Shown here in pieces: positions 17,453-24,386 of a stretch of DNA of 64,000 nucleotides (position 1 is the first letter of the stretch; each line of letters opens with the position of its first letter). Location of the stretch: positions 4,588,001-4,652,000 of the forward strand of contig NZ_CP108054.1 in NCBI RefSeq assembly GCF_036173125.1, given 5' to 3'. Below the pieces are notes generated by a model. The model saw only the letters and a program-made list of their open reading frames with translations, was not told where the DNA came from and searched no databases. The position numbers and the translations under genes were made by a program. Source of the DNA: Streptomyces sp. NBC_00286. Its GTDB lineage: Bacteria; Actinomycetota; Actinomycetes; Streptomycetales; Streptomycetaceae.

Positions 17453-17474
17453 ACGTTCACACCGGTATGAAGGT
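17453..17474. promoter_or_regulatory. MerR-type operator between reductase and regulator
   Basis: The dyad ACGTTCACAC-CG-GTATGAAGGT has 8 of 10 symmetric positions. Read on the minus strand, TTGACC abuts the dyad as a -35 box and TGACGA follows 19 bases later, the long spacer that MerR proteins correct by twisting DNA. The promoter thus points at the reductase gene. Confidence 0.65.
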
Positions 17475-17489
17475 CAAGGGAGAATTCCC

Positions 17490-17852
17490 ATGCTGATCGG
17501 GGAGCTGAGTCGGCGCACCGGGGTGAACCCGCACCAACTGCGGTACTACGAGGCGCAGGGCCTGCTGGTGCCCGACCGCGGCGACAACGGTTACCGCGAG
17601 TACGGCGACGACGCCGTGCTGACCGTGACCCAGATCAGGAAACTGCTCGACGCCGGGCTGTCGACCCAGGAGATCGGGTACCTCCAACCGTGCGTCACCG
17701 GCGCGGCCCCCGATCTGAGGCCCTGCCCGGAGACCCTTGACCTGCTACAGGCGCGCATCGCCGGACTGGACGAGCAGATCGACACGCTCGTCCAGTCCCG
17801 CCAGACACTGCGGGAGTACCTGGCGGCCACGCAGCGGCGGATCGCCGGCTAG
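17490..17852 (+). CDS. MerR-family transcriptional regulator
   Basis: The 120-residue protein opens MLIGELSRRTGVNPHQLRYYEAQGLL and continues RGDNGYREYGDDAVLTVTQIRKLLDAGLS, the classic MerR winged helix. The C-terminal part (CVTGAAPDLRPCPETLDLLQARIAGLDEQIDTL, residues about 70-103) is a coiled coil for dimerisation with two Cys that could respond to metal, redox or an organic ligand. The ATG is 16 bases beyond the operator dyad. By analogy it activates the divergent reductase gene and regulates itself. Ligand unknown. Confidence 0.9.
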   Translation: MLIGELSRRTGVNPHQLRYYEAQGLLVPDRGDNGYREYGDDAVLTVTQIRKLLDAGLSTQEIGYLQPCVTGAAPDLRPCPETLDLLQARIAGLDEQIDTLVQSRQTLREYLAATQRRIAG

Positions 17853-17961
17853 ACGCGGGCAGGGCGAACCACAGCGAACTTTCGCCGCGGCCGCGCGGGA
17901 CCCGCCTGAACCGCTACGAGCCGTTGTGCGGCTCCGGCATGACCAGACGTCAGGTCGCGCA

Positions 17962-18014
17962 TGGACGGAGGGCCGCGCACTTTTGGACGGAAGTCGTGCG
18001 GTTCTGGACGGAAG
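17962..18014. promoter_or_regulatory. Three helically phased direct repeats of TGGACGGAAG type
   Basis: TGGACGGAGG at 17962, TGGACGGAAG at 17984 and TGGACGGAAG at 18005 are spaced 22 and 21 bases, two helical turns. The phasing suggests a regulator binding one face of the DNA upstream of the 18101/18157 genes. The rest of the 17853-18100 gap shows nothing else; TAGCGT at 18043-18048 is a possible -10 box. Confidence 0.5.
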
Positions 18015-18100
18015 ACGGATGCCCGACCGTCGGCTGCCTCTCTAGCGTCGACCGGACCGATGACGACCCGGACCGTCGAACCACCACCCAAAGGATCCGC

Positions 18101-18163
18101 ATGCCCGCACCAGCCCTCATGGCCGCCCACCGTCTGCTTCGACAGGAGCCGAGCGCATGCTGA
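18101..18163 (+). CDS. Short upstream ORF (20 codons) coupled to the next gene
   Basis: ATG 18101 follows an AAAGGA ribosome site by five bases and encodes MPAPALMAAHRLLRQEPSAC. Its stop TGA overlaps the ATG of the downstream gene (ATGCTGA, 18157-18163), the standard arrangement for translational coupling. It could be a leader peptide or merely a coupling device; the sequence shows no attenuator. Confidence 0.45.
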   Translation: MPAPALMAAHRLLRQEPSAC

Positions 18164-19125
18164 CCATCCGCGGCATCTCCTACCTGTTCGGCGAGGCAAG
18201 TACCGACGACGTGCGGCGTGACATGGAGGTCATCACCCGGGATCTGCACTGCACCACCGTGATGCTCATCGGGGACGGGAAGGGGTTGATCGATGCCGCC
18301 CGCACTGCCCTCGAGACCGGTCTCGGCGTCTACATCCGGCCCAACGTTCCCGAGCTGCCTCAGCCGAAGCTGCTGGAGCACCTGGACGCCGTCGCCGAGG
18401 CGGCTGAAGAACTTCGCCGGGAACACCCGGACCGAGTGACGCTCCTGGTCGGCAGCGAGTTCTCCCACACCGTGCCCGGCATCGTCCCCGGACCTCGGTC
18501 TTTCCTGCGCCTGAAGCTCATCGTGCGTTTCCACCGCGTGCTGCGGCGCCGGATCGACCGGCGGCTCCACCGGCTGCTCACCACCGCCGTGACCACCGCG
18601 CGGCGCCGCTTCGGCGGGCCGGTCACCTACTCCGCGGCCGGATGGGAACACGTCGACTGGTCGCTGTTCGACCTGGTCGCCGTCAGCCTCTACCGCTCCG
18701 GCCGCAACCACCCCACCTACACGGACCGCCTGCGCAGCCTGGTCCGCGACCACGACAAGCCCGTCGTCATCACCGAGTTCGGGTGCGGTGCCTTCATAGG
18801 AGCCGACCAGCGGGGAGCCGGTTCCTTCTGGATCGTCAACTGGTTCGCCACACCCCCGCGCATCCGCGGCGACCACCCCCGCAACGAGGCCGTCCAGGCC
18901 CGCTACCTCGGTGAACTCATCGACCAGTACAACGCGGAGGGCGTACACGGCTGCTTCGTCTTCACCTTCGCCATGCCCGACTTCCCGCATCACGACGACC
19001 CTCGCCTCGACCTCGACAAGGCCGGCTTCGGGGTCATGGCGGTGACCGGCGACGGTGCGTGCAGACCCAAGGAGGCGTTCCACGAGGTCGCGCGGCGCTA
19101 CGGCGACACAGCCGTGCAGGAATGA
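18157..19125 (+). CDS. TIM-barrel glycoside-hydrolase-like protein (often annotated abortive infection protein)
   Basis: The 322-residue cytoplasmic protein begins MLTIRGISYLFGE and has alternating beta/alpha segments typical of a (beta/alpha)8 barrel: HCTTVMLIGD, GLGVYIRPNVPE, RVTLLVGSEFSHTVPG, GPVTYSAAGWEHVDWSLFDLVAVSLY, KPVVITEFGCGAF and GCFVFTFAMPDFP. The Glu in GSEF and in ITEFG sit where glycoside hydrolase clan A enzymes keep their acid/base and nucleophile, so a hydrolase is plausible. Actinobacterial homologues are labelled abortive infection protein in databases as I recall, without strong evidence for phage defence. GGAG lies 10 bases before ATG 18157. Confidence 0.7.
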   Translation: MLTIRGISYLFGEASTDDVRRDMEVITRDLHCTTVMLIGDGKGLIDAARTALETGLGVYIRPNVPELPQPKLLEHLDAVAEAAEELRREHPDRVTLLVGSEFSHTVPGIVPGPRSFLRLKLIVRFHRVLRRRIDRRLHRLLTTAVTTARRRFGGPVTYSAAGWEHVDWSLFDLVAVSLYRSGRNHPTYTDRLRSLVRDHDKPVVITEFGCGAFIGADQRGAGSFWIVNWFATPPRIRGDHPRNEAVQARYLGELIDQYNAEGVHGCFVFTFAMPDFPHHDDPRLDLDKAGFGVMAVTGDGACRPKEAFHEVARRYGDTAVQE

Positions 19126-19220
19126 CCGACCGACATGCCGCCACACTCTTGATCTGCGCTCGCTGCCCTGCAGCCGTGCGAACCCCGCGCTGAGGGCCCA
19201 TAGTGCGCCCCGAGCGAACG

Positions 19221-19293
19221 AAGGCCCCTGATCTGCACCGTAAGCGCAGCTCAGGGGCCTGATCGTCATCCTTACTTCCTCTTGCCCTGGGTC
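19221..19293. repeat. Direct repeat, left copy (att-like), matching the gpmA 3' end
   Basis: This 73-base segment matches 21045-21117 at 56 of 73 positions without gaps, with a core of GCGCAGCTCAGGGGC identical in both. The right copy spans the gpmA stop codon. The two copies bracket 1.75 kb holding a sugar-binding protein gene and an integrase remnant, as expected for attL and attR of an old insertion. Confidence 0.6.
19222..19260. terminator. Hairpin terminator after the TIM-barrel gene
   Basis: AGGCCCCTGA (19222-19231) pairs with TCAGGGGCCT (19251-19260), with inner CTGC/GCAG pairing. A homologous hairpin with compensating changes (ATGCCCC/GGGGCAT) lies at 21046-21084 beside gpmA. Confidence 0.75.
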
Positions 19294-19444
19294 TGGCGGG
19301 CCCGTTTTTCGGCCCTGGTCAGAGAGGTGCAGGCCCAACTGAACTGCGGCTGAGCGGTTGTTGGTGGTCGTCGTTGGTCGTTGCCGGTCGTCGTCGGAGG
19401 TCCCACAGAGGTCCCGGAGAGGGCCCCAACTTGGGGCGCGTCGG

Positions 19445-19487
19445 GACCTCTAGCGCTAGAGGTCAGACCCTCTACCGCTAGAGGTCT
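19445..19487. promoter_or_regulatory. Two adjacent palindromes containing CTAG/TAGAGGTC
   Basis: GACCTCTAGCGCTAGAGGTC (19445-19464) is a perfect 20-base palindrome. It is followed at once by an imperfect dyad, AGACCCTCTA-CCGC-TAGAGGTCT (19465-19487). They lie 24 bases past the stop of the sugar-binding protein gene. They could be a terminator for it, operators, or recombinase sites of the decayed element. Confidence 0.6.
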
Positions 19488-19510
19488 TGAGGTGAACGCG
19501 TAGATCGCGT

Positions 19511-20596
19511 TTACGTGGTGAGTCCCGCCCTTTCACAAGCGGCTTTGTACTTGGGCGTGCAGATCTGATCGATCGTGTACATGCCGTCCTTGACGACCGT
19601 GTCCTTGATGTTGTCGGCGGTCAGGGAGATCGGGGTGAGCAGGACGGCCGGGATGTCGTCGGTGGTGGGGCTGTCGACCATGTCTGGGGCGATGTCGCCG
19701 AGTTGTTCACCCTGGGCCAGGGCAACGGCCATTTCGGCGGCGGCATCGGCCTCAAGCTTGAAGGGCTTGTAGACGGTCATGTACTGCTCGCCGCTCACGA
19801 TGCGCTGTACGGCCGTAATGTCGGCGTCCTGGCCGGTGACCGGGGGGAGCGGTGAGACCTTGGCGGCCCTGAGGGCGGAGATGACGCCGCCAGCGAGGCC
19901 GTCGTTGGCGGAGTAGACGCCGTCGATGTTGTCGGCGCCCAGAGCGGAGATGGCGCCGGACATGTTGATGTGGGCGTTATCCGGATTCCACTCGACGGTG
20001 TCGTACGCCTTCCCGATCTTCACCTTCCCCTGGAGGACAGACAGAGCGCCCCTCTTGAAGGCGGCCGAGTTCGGGTCGGCCGAGGAGCCATTCATCATGA
20101 CGATCTGCCCGCCGTCCGCCTTGTCGCCCATGGCCTTGAGGAGCGCCCGGCCCTGGATCTCACCGACCTTCTCGCCGTCGAAGGAGACGTAGCCCGAGAT
20201 CGGGCCCGTGGCGAGGCGGTCGTAGGCGACGACCGGGATGCCCGCGCGATCGGCCGTCTCGACCGAGGACCGGGCCACCTTGGCGTCGACGGGGTCGAGG
20301 ATCAGGACCTCGACCCCCTTGGTGACCATGGAGTGAATCTGCTGGTGTTGGGTGGCCACATCCTCCTTGGCATTGGCGTACTCCACCGTGCAGTCGCCGC
20401 ACAGGTCCTTGATCTTCTTCTCGATCAGGGGCCTGTCGAACTGCTCGGCGCGAGGGGTCCCGGCTCCCGGGAGCAGCAAGCCGATCGTCACGCCGCCCGT
20501 GCCGGAGGTGTTCCCGGCATTGCCGCAGGAGGCCAGGACGACGGCCAGGGACACCGCGGCCACAGAGACGGCGGCACGGCGCAGGTAGAGCTTCAC
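19511..20596 (-). CDS. Sugar ABC transporter substrate-binding lipoprotein (ribose/xylose type), orphan
   Basis: The 361-residue protein has a lipoprotein signal (MKLYLRRAAVSVAAVSLAVVLASC, lipobox LASC) and a periplasmic-binding-protein type 1 fold: VTIGLLLPG, MVTKGVEVLILDPVDAKVARSSVETADRAGIPVVAYDRL (residues about 92-130), IVMMNGSSADPNSAAFKRG, DGVYSANDGLAGGVISAL and VTGQDADITAVQRI. These match XylF/RbsB-like proteins that capture a pentose or related sugar outside the membrane. GTG 20596 is preceded by a strong GGAGGTG. No permease or ATPase gene is adjacent, so it must work with components elsewhere or be a stranded cargo gene between the two direct repeats. Confidence 0.88.
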   Translation of the reverse strand: MKLYLRRAAVSVAAVSLAVVLASCGNAGNTSGTGGVTIGLLLPGAGTPRAEQFDRPLIEKKIKDLCGDCTVEYANAKEDVATQHQQIHSMVTKGVEVLILDPVDAKVARSSVETADRAGIPVVAYDRLATGPISGYVSFDGEKVGEIQGRALLKAMGDKADGGQIVMMNGSSADPNSAAFKRGALSVLQGKVKIGKAYDTVEWNPDNAHINMSGAISALGADNIDGVYSANDGLAGGVISALRAAKVSPLPPVTGQDADITAVQRIVSGEQYMTVYKPFKLEADAAAEMAVALAQGEQLGDIAPDMVDSPTTDDIPAVLLTPISLTADNIKDTVVKDGMYTIDQICTPKYKAACERAGLTT

Positions 20597-20650
20597 GTGC
20601 GGGCACCTCCTTACCCGTCGACCGGACGCCGATCAGATCCTCATCCCAGT

Positions 20651-20690
20651 ATGGGCAGGCACAGGGTGCTATGCGCAGGCACAAGGTGCG
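20651..20690. repeat. Tandem 20-base repeat upstream of the sugar-binding protein gene
   Basis: ATGGGCAGGCACAGGGTGCT (20651-20670) is followed directly by ATGCGCAGGCACAAGGTGCG, 17 of 20 bases the same. It lies about 55 bases before the GTG start and may be a regulator site. Confidence 0.6.
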
Positions 20691-20856
20691 GAGGGCTGAC
20701 CAGACTGCAGCAAGGGGCGGACGTTCCGGAGCCGCAAGTGCAAGAGCCGAGATACGGAACCGCTACAGCGCGGAGCCAGCAGCTCAGGACTACCTTGCGC
20801 GACTCCACGCCCTTGGACAGGAGGAGCCGGGGTTCCTGCCTCAGTGAGGTTGCGGG

Positions 20857-21017
20857 GTCCTGGACGCCGGGGAGAGCATCAAGGCCCTTGCCGAGTACTT
20901 CGGGCACTCGGACCCAGGCCTGACTCTGAAGGTGTACCGCACCTCATGCCGAGCAGTCGGGAGCGGGCCCGGAAGGCTCTCGGGCAGGCTCTCCGGCCGC
21001 AAGATCACACGGGCTGA
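20857..21017 (+). pseudogene. C-terminal remnant of a tyrosine recombinase (integrase)
   Basis: In one frame the sequence reads VLDAGESIKALAEYFGHS then DPGLTLKVY, the C-terminal catalytic part of streptomycete integrases with the conserved His and the nucleophile Tyr. After codon TAC at 20935 one base is missing; in the shifted frame it continues HLMPSSRERARKALGQAL and ends at TGA 21017. A stop lies just upstream (20845) and the N-terminal domains are gone. The fragment points at the right-hand repeat next to gpmA, as int genes normally lie beside their att site. Confidence 0.8.
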
Positions 21018-21044
21018 GGTTCCAGAGAGGTTCCACGGCATGAA

Positions 21045-21117
21045 AATGCCCCCGAGTCGCGCCGTATGCGCAGCTCAGGGGCATGATCACAAAACCTACT
21101 TCTTCTTTCCCTGGTTC
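21045..21117. repeat. Direct repeat, right copy (att-like), across the gpmA stop codon
   Basis: Partner of 19221-19293 (56 of 73 identical). It includes the last codons of gpmA and a hairpin ATGCCCC/GGGGCAT that may terminate gpmA. Confidence 0.6.
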
Positions 21118-21857
21118 TTGACCGCCTCGATCGCCGCCGCGGCCGCCTCCGGGTCGAGGTACGTGCCGCCGGGGTTCACCGGCTTGAAGTCGGCGTCCAG
21201 TTCGTAGGACAGCGGGATGCCTGTCGGGATGTTCAGGCCCGCGATGTCCGCGTCCGAGATGCCGTCGAGGTGCTTGACGAGGGCGCGCAGCGAGTTGCCG
21301 TGGGCCGCCACCAGGACCGTGCGGCCGGTGAGGAGGTCGGGGACGATGCCGTCGAACCAGTACGGGAGCATGCGGACGACGACGTCCTTGAGGCACTCCG
21401 TCTGCGGGCGCAGCTCCGGCGGGAGGGTCGCGTAGCGCGGGTCCTCGAACTGCGAGTACTCGGCGTCGCGGTCCAGCGGCGGCGGAGGCGTGTCGTACGA
21501 GCGGCGCCACAGCATGAACTGTTCCTCGCCGAACTCGGCGAGCGTCTGCGCCTTGTCCTTGCCCTGGAGCGCGCCGTAGTGACGCTCGTTCAGGCGCCAG
21601 GTGCGGTGGACCGGGATCCACAGGCGGTCGGCGGCCTCCAGCGCGAGCTGCGCGGTGCGGATCGCGCGCTTCTGGAGGGAGGTGTGCACGACGTCGGGCA
21701 GCAGGCCGGCGTCCTTGAGCAGCTCACCGCCGCGGACTGCCTCCTTCTCGCCCTTCTCGTTGAGGTTGACGTCCACCCAGCCGGTGAACAGGTTCTTCGC
21801 GTTCCATTCGCTCTCGCCGTGGCGGAGGAGGATCAGCTTGTACGGTGCGTCGGCCAT
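21096..21857 (-). CDS. gpmA: 2,3-bisphosphoglycerate-dependent phosphoglycerate mutase
   Basis: The 253-residue glycolytic enzyme interconverts 3- and 2-phosphoglycerate. [12 protein letters not shown] holds the phosphohistidine (RHGE), [17 protein letters not shown] the substrate loop, and [19 protein letters not shown] the second catalytic His. Length and the C-terminal [12 protein letters not shown] are normal. From ATG 21857, TACGCT lies six bases upstream with no ribosome site, suggesting a leaderless mRNA. The frame is open to 21947 but that part is not family sequence. A decayed integrative element appears to lie at its 3' end. Confidence 0.95.
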   Translation of the reverse strand: MADAPYKLILLRHGESEWNAKNLFTGWVDVNLNEKGEKEAVRGGELLKDAGLLPDVVHTSLQKRAIRTAQLALEAADRLWIPVHRTWRLNERHYGALQGKDKAQTLAEFGEEQFMLWRRSYDTPPPPLDRDAEYSQFEDPRYATLPPELRPQTECLKDVVVRMLPYWFDGIVPDLLTGRTVLVAAHGNSLRALVKHLDGISDADIAGLNIPTGIPLSYELDADFKPVNPGGTYLDPEAAAAAIEAVKNQGKKK

Positions 21858-22005
21858 GCCCCGAGCGTAATAGACGCCCTGAATCCGTCGTGGGGCTGCC
21901 CGGCAGCCGGACAGTTGAGGACCCTCATTAATTGGAGGGCGGGGCAACGCTCCGCTCTTGTAAGTTACAGAGGGACCCTAAGCCGCTTACATCCGGGGGA
22001 TTCCG

Positions 22006-23262
22006 ATGTCACGCGCCGCCATGAAACGCGCCGTCCGCGAATCCGTCTCCGGCTTACCCCGCGCGTTCTGGTGGCTGTGGCTCAGCACGCTCGTCAACCG
22101 GCTCGGGGCCTTCGTCGCCACCTTCATGGCCCTGTATCTCACCCTCGAGCGCGGCTACTCCGCCTCGTACGCCGGTCTCGTCGTCGCACTCCACGGGCTC
22201 GGCGGGGTCGTCTCCTCCATCGTCGCGGGCGTGATGACCGACCGGCTCGGGCGGCGGCCCACCCTGCTCATCGCCCAGTCGTCGACGGCTGCGAGCGTCG
22301 CGCTGCTCGGCTTTATGCAGCACCCGGTCGCGATCGCCGCCGTCGCCTTCCTGGTCGGCGCGACCAGCAGCGCCTCCCGGCCCGCCGTGCAGGCGATGAT
22401 GGCCGACATCGTCCCGCCCGAAGACCGGGTGCGGGCCCTCTCCCTCAACTACTGGGCGATCAACCTCGGGTTCGCGATCTCGTCGGCGGTCGCCGGATTT
22501 ATCGCCGAGTACAGCTATGTCGCCGGGTTCCTGATCGAGGCCGGGATGACGCTCGCCTGCGCGATCGTCATCTTCGCCAAGTTGCCGGAATCCAGGCCCG
22601 TACGTACGGAGAAGGAAAAGGCGGCCGAGGAGGTGAGCCTCGGCACCGTTCTGCGCGACGGCCGGTTCATGGGCATGGTCGTGCTGTTCTTCCTCATCGC
22701 GCTGATCTTCATGCAGGGAATGGTGGGGCTGCCGGTGGCGATGGGGCAGGCGGGGTTCGCGCCCGCCGACTACGGCATGGCGATCGCCATCAACGGCGTC
22801 CTGATCGTCGTCCTCCAGATCCCCGTCACCCGCTTCCTCGAAGACCGTGATCCCGGGCGGCTGCTCGTCATCTCCTCGCTCTGCGCGGGGTACGGCTTCG
22901 GCCTCACCGCCTTCGCCGGGTCCCTCGGGCTCATCGCCCTCACCGTGTGCGTCTGGTCCCTCGCCGAGATCGTCATGGCCCCCATCCAGATGGGCCTGGT
23001 CGTCCGTCTCTCCCCGTTGCACGGCCGGGGCCGCTACCAGGGCGTCTACGCATCGACCTGGCCGGTGGCCAGCCTCGTCGCCCCCCTGATGGCGGGCGGG
23101 ATCATCGACTGGCTGGGGGCGGAGTGGCTGTGGGGGACGTGTGCGGTGGTGGGGACGGTGGCGGGGGTCGGGTACTGGGTGCTGATGCGGGGGTTGCCGG
23201 ATGAGGAGCCGGCGCCGGGATCCGCCGCGTCGCCCGCGAAGCCGGGGATCAGCGCGGCGTGA
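22006..23262 (+). CDS. Major facilitator superfamily transporter
   Basis: The 418-residue protein has twelve hydrophobic segments. Between helices 2 and 3 lies GVMTDRLGRRPTLL, the MFS motif A. Segments such as FWWLWLSTLVNRLGAFV, FLVGATSSASRPAVQAMMADIVPPEDRVRALSLN (residues about 118-150) and INLGFAISSAVAGFIAEY match drug-efflux-type members. The large loop in the middle (ESRPVRTEKEKAAEEVSL) is cytoplasmic. Substrate cannot be inferred. Codon 17 is TTA (22054-22056), so translation should need the developmental bldA tRNA. No strong ribosome site; GGGGGATTCCG precedes ATG 22006. Confidence 0.9.
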   Translation: MSRAAMKRAVRESVSGLPRAFWWLWLSTLVNRLGAFVATFMALYLTLERGYSASYAGLVVALHGLGGVVSSIVAGVMTDRLGRRPTLLIAQSSTAASVALLGFMQHPVAIAAVAFLVGATSSASRPAVQAMMADIVPPEDRVRALSLNYWAINLGFAISSAVAGFIAEYSYVAGFLIEAGMTLACAIVIFAKLPESRPVRTEKEKAAEEVSLGTVLRDGRFMGMVVLFFLIALIFMQGMVGLPVAMGQAGFAPADYGMAIAINGVLIVVLQIPVTRFLEDRDPGRLLVISSLCAGYGFGLTAFAGSLGLIALTVCVWSLAEIVMAPIQMGLVVRLSPLHGRGRYQGVYASTWPVASLVAPLMAGGIIDWLGAEWLWGTCAVVGTVAGVGYWVLMRGLPDEEPAPGSAASPAKPGISAA

Positions 23263-23446
23263 GCCATTCGGGCCGTACGCCCATGGGGCGCCCTCCCCAT
23301 CCTCCCCGCCCCCCGCCTTCGACGAGCCCTGGGCGCCCGGCGCCCGGGACCCCTCCCCGCTCCAATACCCCATGGTTCAGGGGCTGCTGGATGGCGGGGT
23401 GCGCCGGGTCGCCGGCGCAGACGGGACACGAGAAGGGGCAGGGCTC

Positions 23447-23845
23447 ATGGTCACTGAAGCGCCGGCGCGTATGCCGTTGCAGGTCAAGATCGCTGTGGTG
23501 GTGATGTGGATTCAGGCTGTCATCAATGGTCTGGGCGGGTTCTTCATCCTGGCCGAGGTGAACAGCCGAATCGAACACAACCAGGAGGTCGACGGTGTGA
23601 TGCGGCCGTTGGCATACACCTCCATCGTGTTGGCGCTCGTCCTGCTCACCTGTGCCGTACTGGCACGGAAGCGGTACGCCTGGGTGCGTATCACCGTGCT
23701 CGTGATCGAGGCGTTCGCGGTACTCAGCGGCCTCATCGGGCTGGCCGCCTCAGGCGGCGCCCCCGCCGCCGCCTCGGGCCTCGCCTTCGCCCTCGTGATC
23801 GTGGTCGGGTTCAGCGGCGAGGGCGGGAAGTGGTTCGACCGCTGA
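23447..23845 (+). CDS. Four-helix integral membrane protein, unknown function
   Basis: The 132-residue product from ATG 23447 (GAAGGGGCAGGGCTC upstream) has four hydrophobic helices: VKIAVVVMWIQAVINGLGGFFIL, PLAYTSIVLALVLLTCAVLA, WVRITVLVIEAFAVLSGLIGLAAS (about residues 81-104) and a last one ending in VVGFSGEGGKWFDR. The ends are polar. It resembles the many small DUF-type actinobacterial membrane proteins; I do not assign a family. The frame is open further upstream (to 23201) but that part lacks coding character. Confidence 0.75.
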   Translation: MVTEAPARMPLQVKIAVVVMWIQAVINGLGGFFILAEVNSRIEHNQEVDGVMRPLAYTSIVLALVLLTCAVLARKRYAWVRITVLVIEAFAVLSGLIGLAASGGAPAAASGLAFALVIVVGFSGEGGKWFDR

Positions 23846-23875
23846 GGGTCAGCAAACGGGACTCGGGCCAAGACC

Positions 23876-24337
23876 TCAGGGATGCATCCGCGCCCCCTTC
23901 ACCACCTTGTCCACGCCGTTGCGCGGCCCGTACACCGCGAGGCCCACCAGGTCCAACTCCCCTGTGGGGACGGCCCGTACGGCCGCGCGGTTGTCCCGGT
24001 CGTTGCCCGTGGTGAACAGGTCCGACGTGAAAACCGAGCGGGGCAGAGCGCGGGTGAGGGCGCGGCTGTGGGCCGCGGTCAGGGTCTCCTTGGAGCCTTC
24101 GAAGATCATCACGGGCTGGCGGAACATCCGGAGGTACGGGGTTCCGTCGGCGTCCTCGTACGGCTCGCCGATCACCTCGGGCAGCTCGGTCCCCAGGCCG
24201 CTGACCAGGAAGGCGGTCACATTCAGGCGCTGCCAGGACTCCAGGTCGTCCCGCAGGAGTACGGCGATCTTGGTGTCGGTGGGGGTCCCCCCGCTCGAGC
24301 GAAGTCGAGAGTGGGGGAGGATGGGTTCGTTGTTCAT
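23876..24337 (-). CDS. DUF2000-family protein with a repeat-derived N-terminal insert
   Basis: The 153-residue protein reads TKIAVLLRDDLESWQRLNVTAFLVSGL, EVIGEPYEDADGTPYLRMFRQPVMIF and HSRALTRALPRSVFTSDLF, matching DUF2000, small proteins of peptidyl-tRNA-hydrolase-like fold often beside AraC regulators. No activity is established. Residues 6-17 (ILPHSRLRSSGG) are encoded by a dispersed palindromic repeat inserted in frame just after the start. It is divergent from the AraC gene (49 bp between starts) and probably its target. Confidence 0.82.
   Translation of the reverse strand: MNNEPILPHSRLRSSGGTPTDTKIAVLLRDDLESWQRLNVTAFLVSGLGTELPEVIGEPYEDADGTPYLRMFRQPVMIFEGSKETLTAAHSRALTRALPRSVFTSDLFTTGNDRDNRAAVRAVPTGELDLVGLAVYGPRNGVDKVVKGARMHP
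24279..24322. repeat. Dispersed palindromic repeat inside the DUF2000 gene
   Basis: CCCCCGCTCGA-GCGAAG-TCGAG-AGT-GGGGG forms a hairpin and matches an element I have often seen between streptomycete genes. Here it lies within codons 6-20 of the DUF2000 gene and keeps the frame. Confidence 0.7.
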
Positions 24338-24386
24338 GGGACGAGACTGACGGCCGCCGTACGCCACCGTCTTGTACGTTTCTTGC

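Larger units (their letters stand above)
19126..19510. other. Gene-poor left edge of a probable decayed integrative element
   Basis: The stretch holds a terminator hairpin, one copy of a 73-base direct repeat, a minus-strand frame ending TQGKRK-stop (19274) that resembles the gpmA end NQGKKK-stop, and two palindromes at 19445-19487. No complete gene is seen. Confidence 0.55.
20597..21095. other. Gap between sugar-binding protein gene and gpmA
   Basis: Besides the integrase remnant and the right-hand direct repeat, this 500-base region holds a 20-base tandem duplication (20651-20690) upstream of the sugar-binding protein gene. Frames at 20700-20850 show no recognisable protein. Confidence 0.5.

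Noticed and set aside
18157..19125. Calling the TIM-barrel gene a phage-defence gene
   Set aside because: The abortive-infection label is only remembered database naming; the sequence shows a glycoside-hydrolase-like barrel and no defence neighbours.
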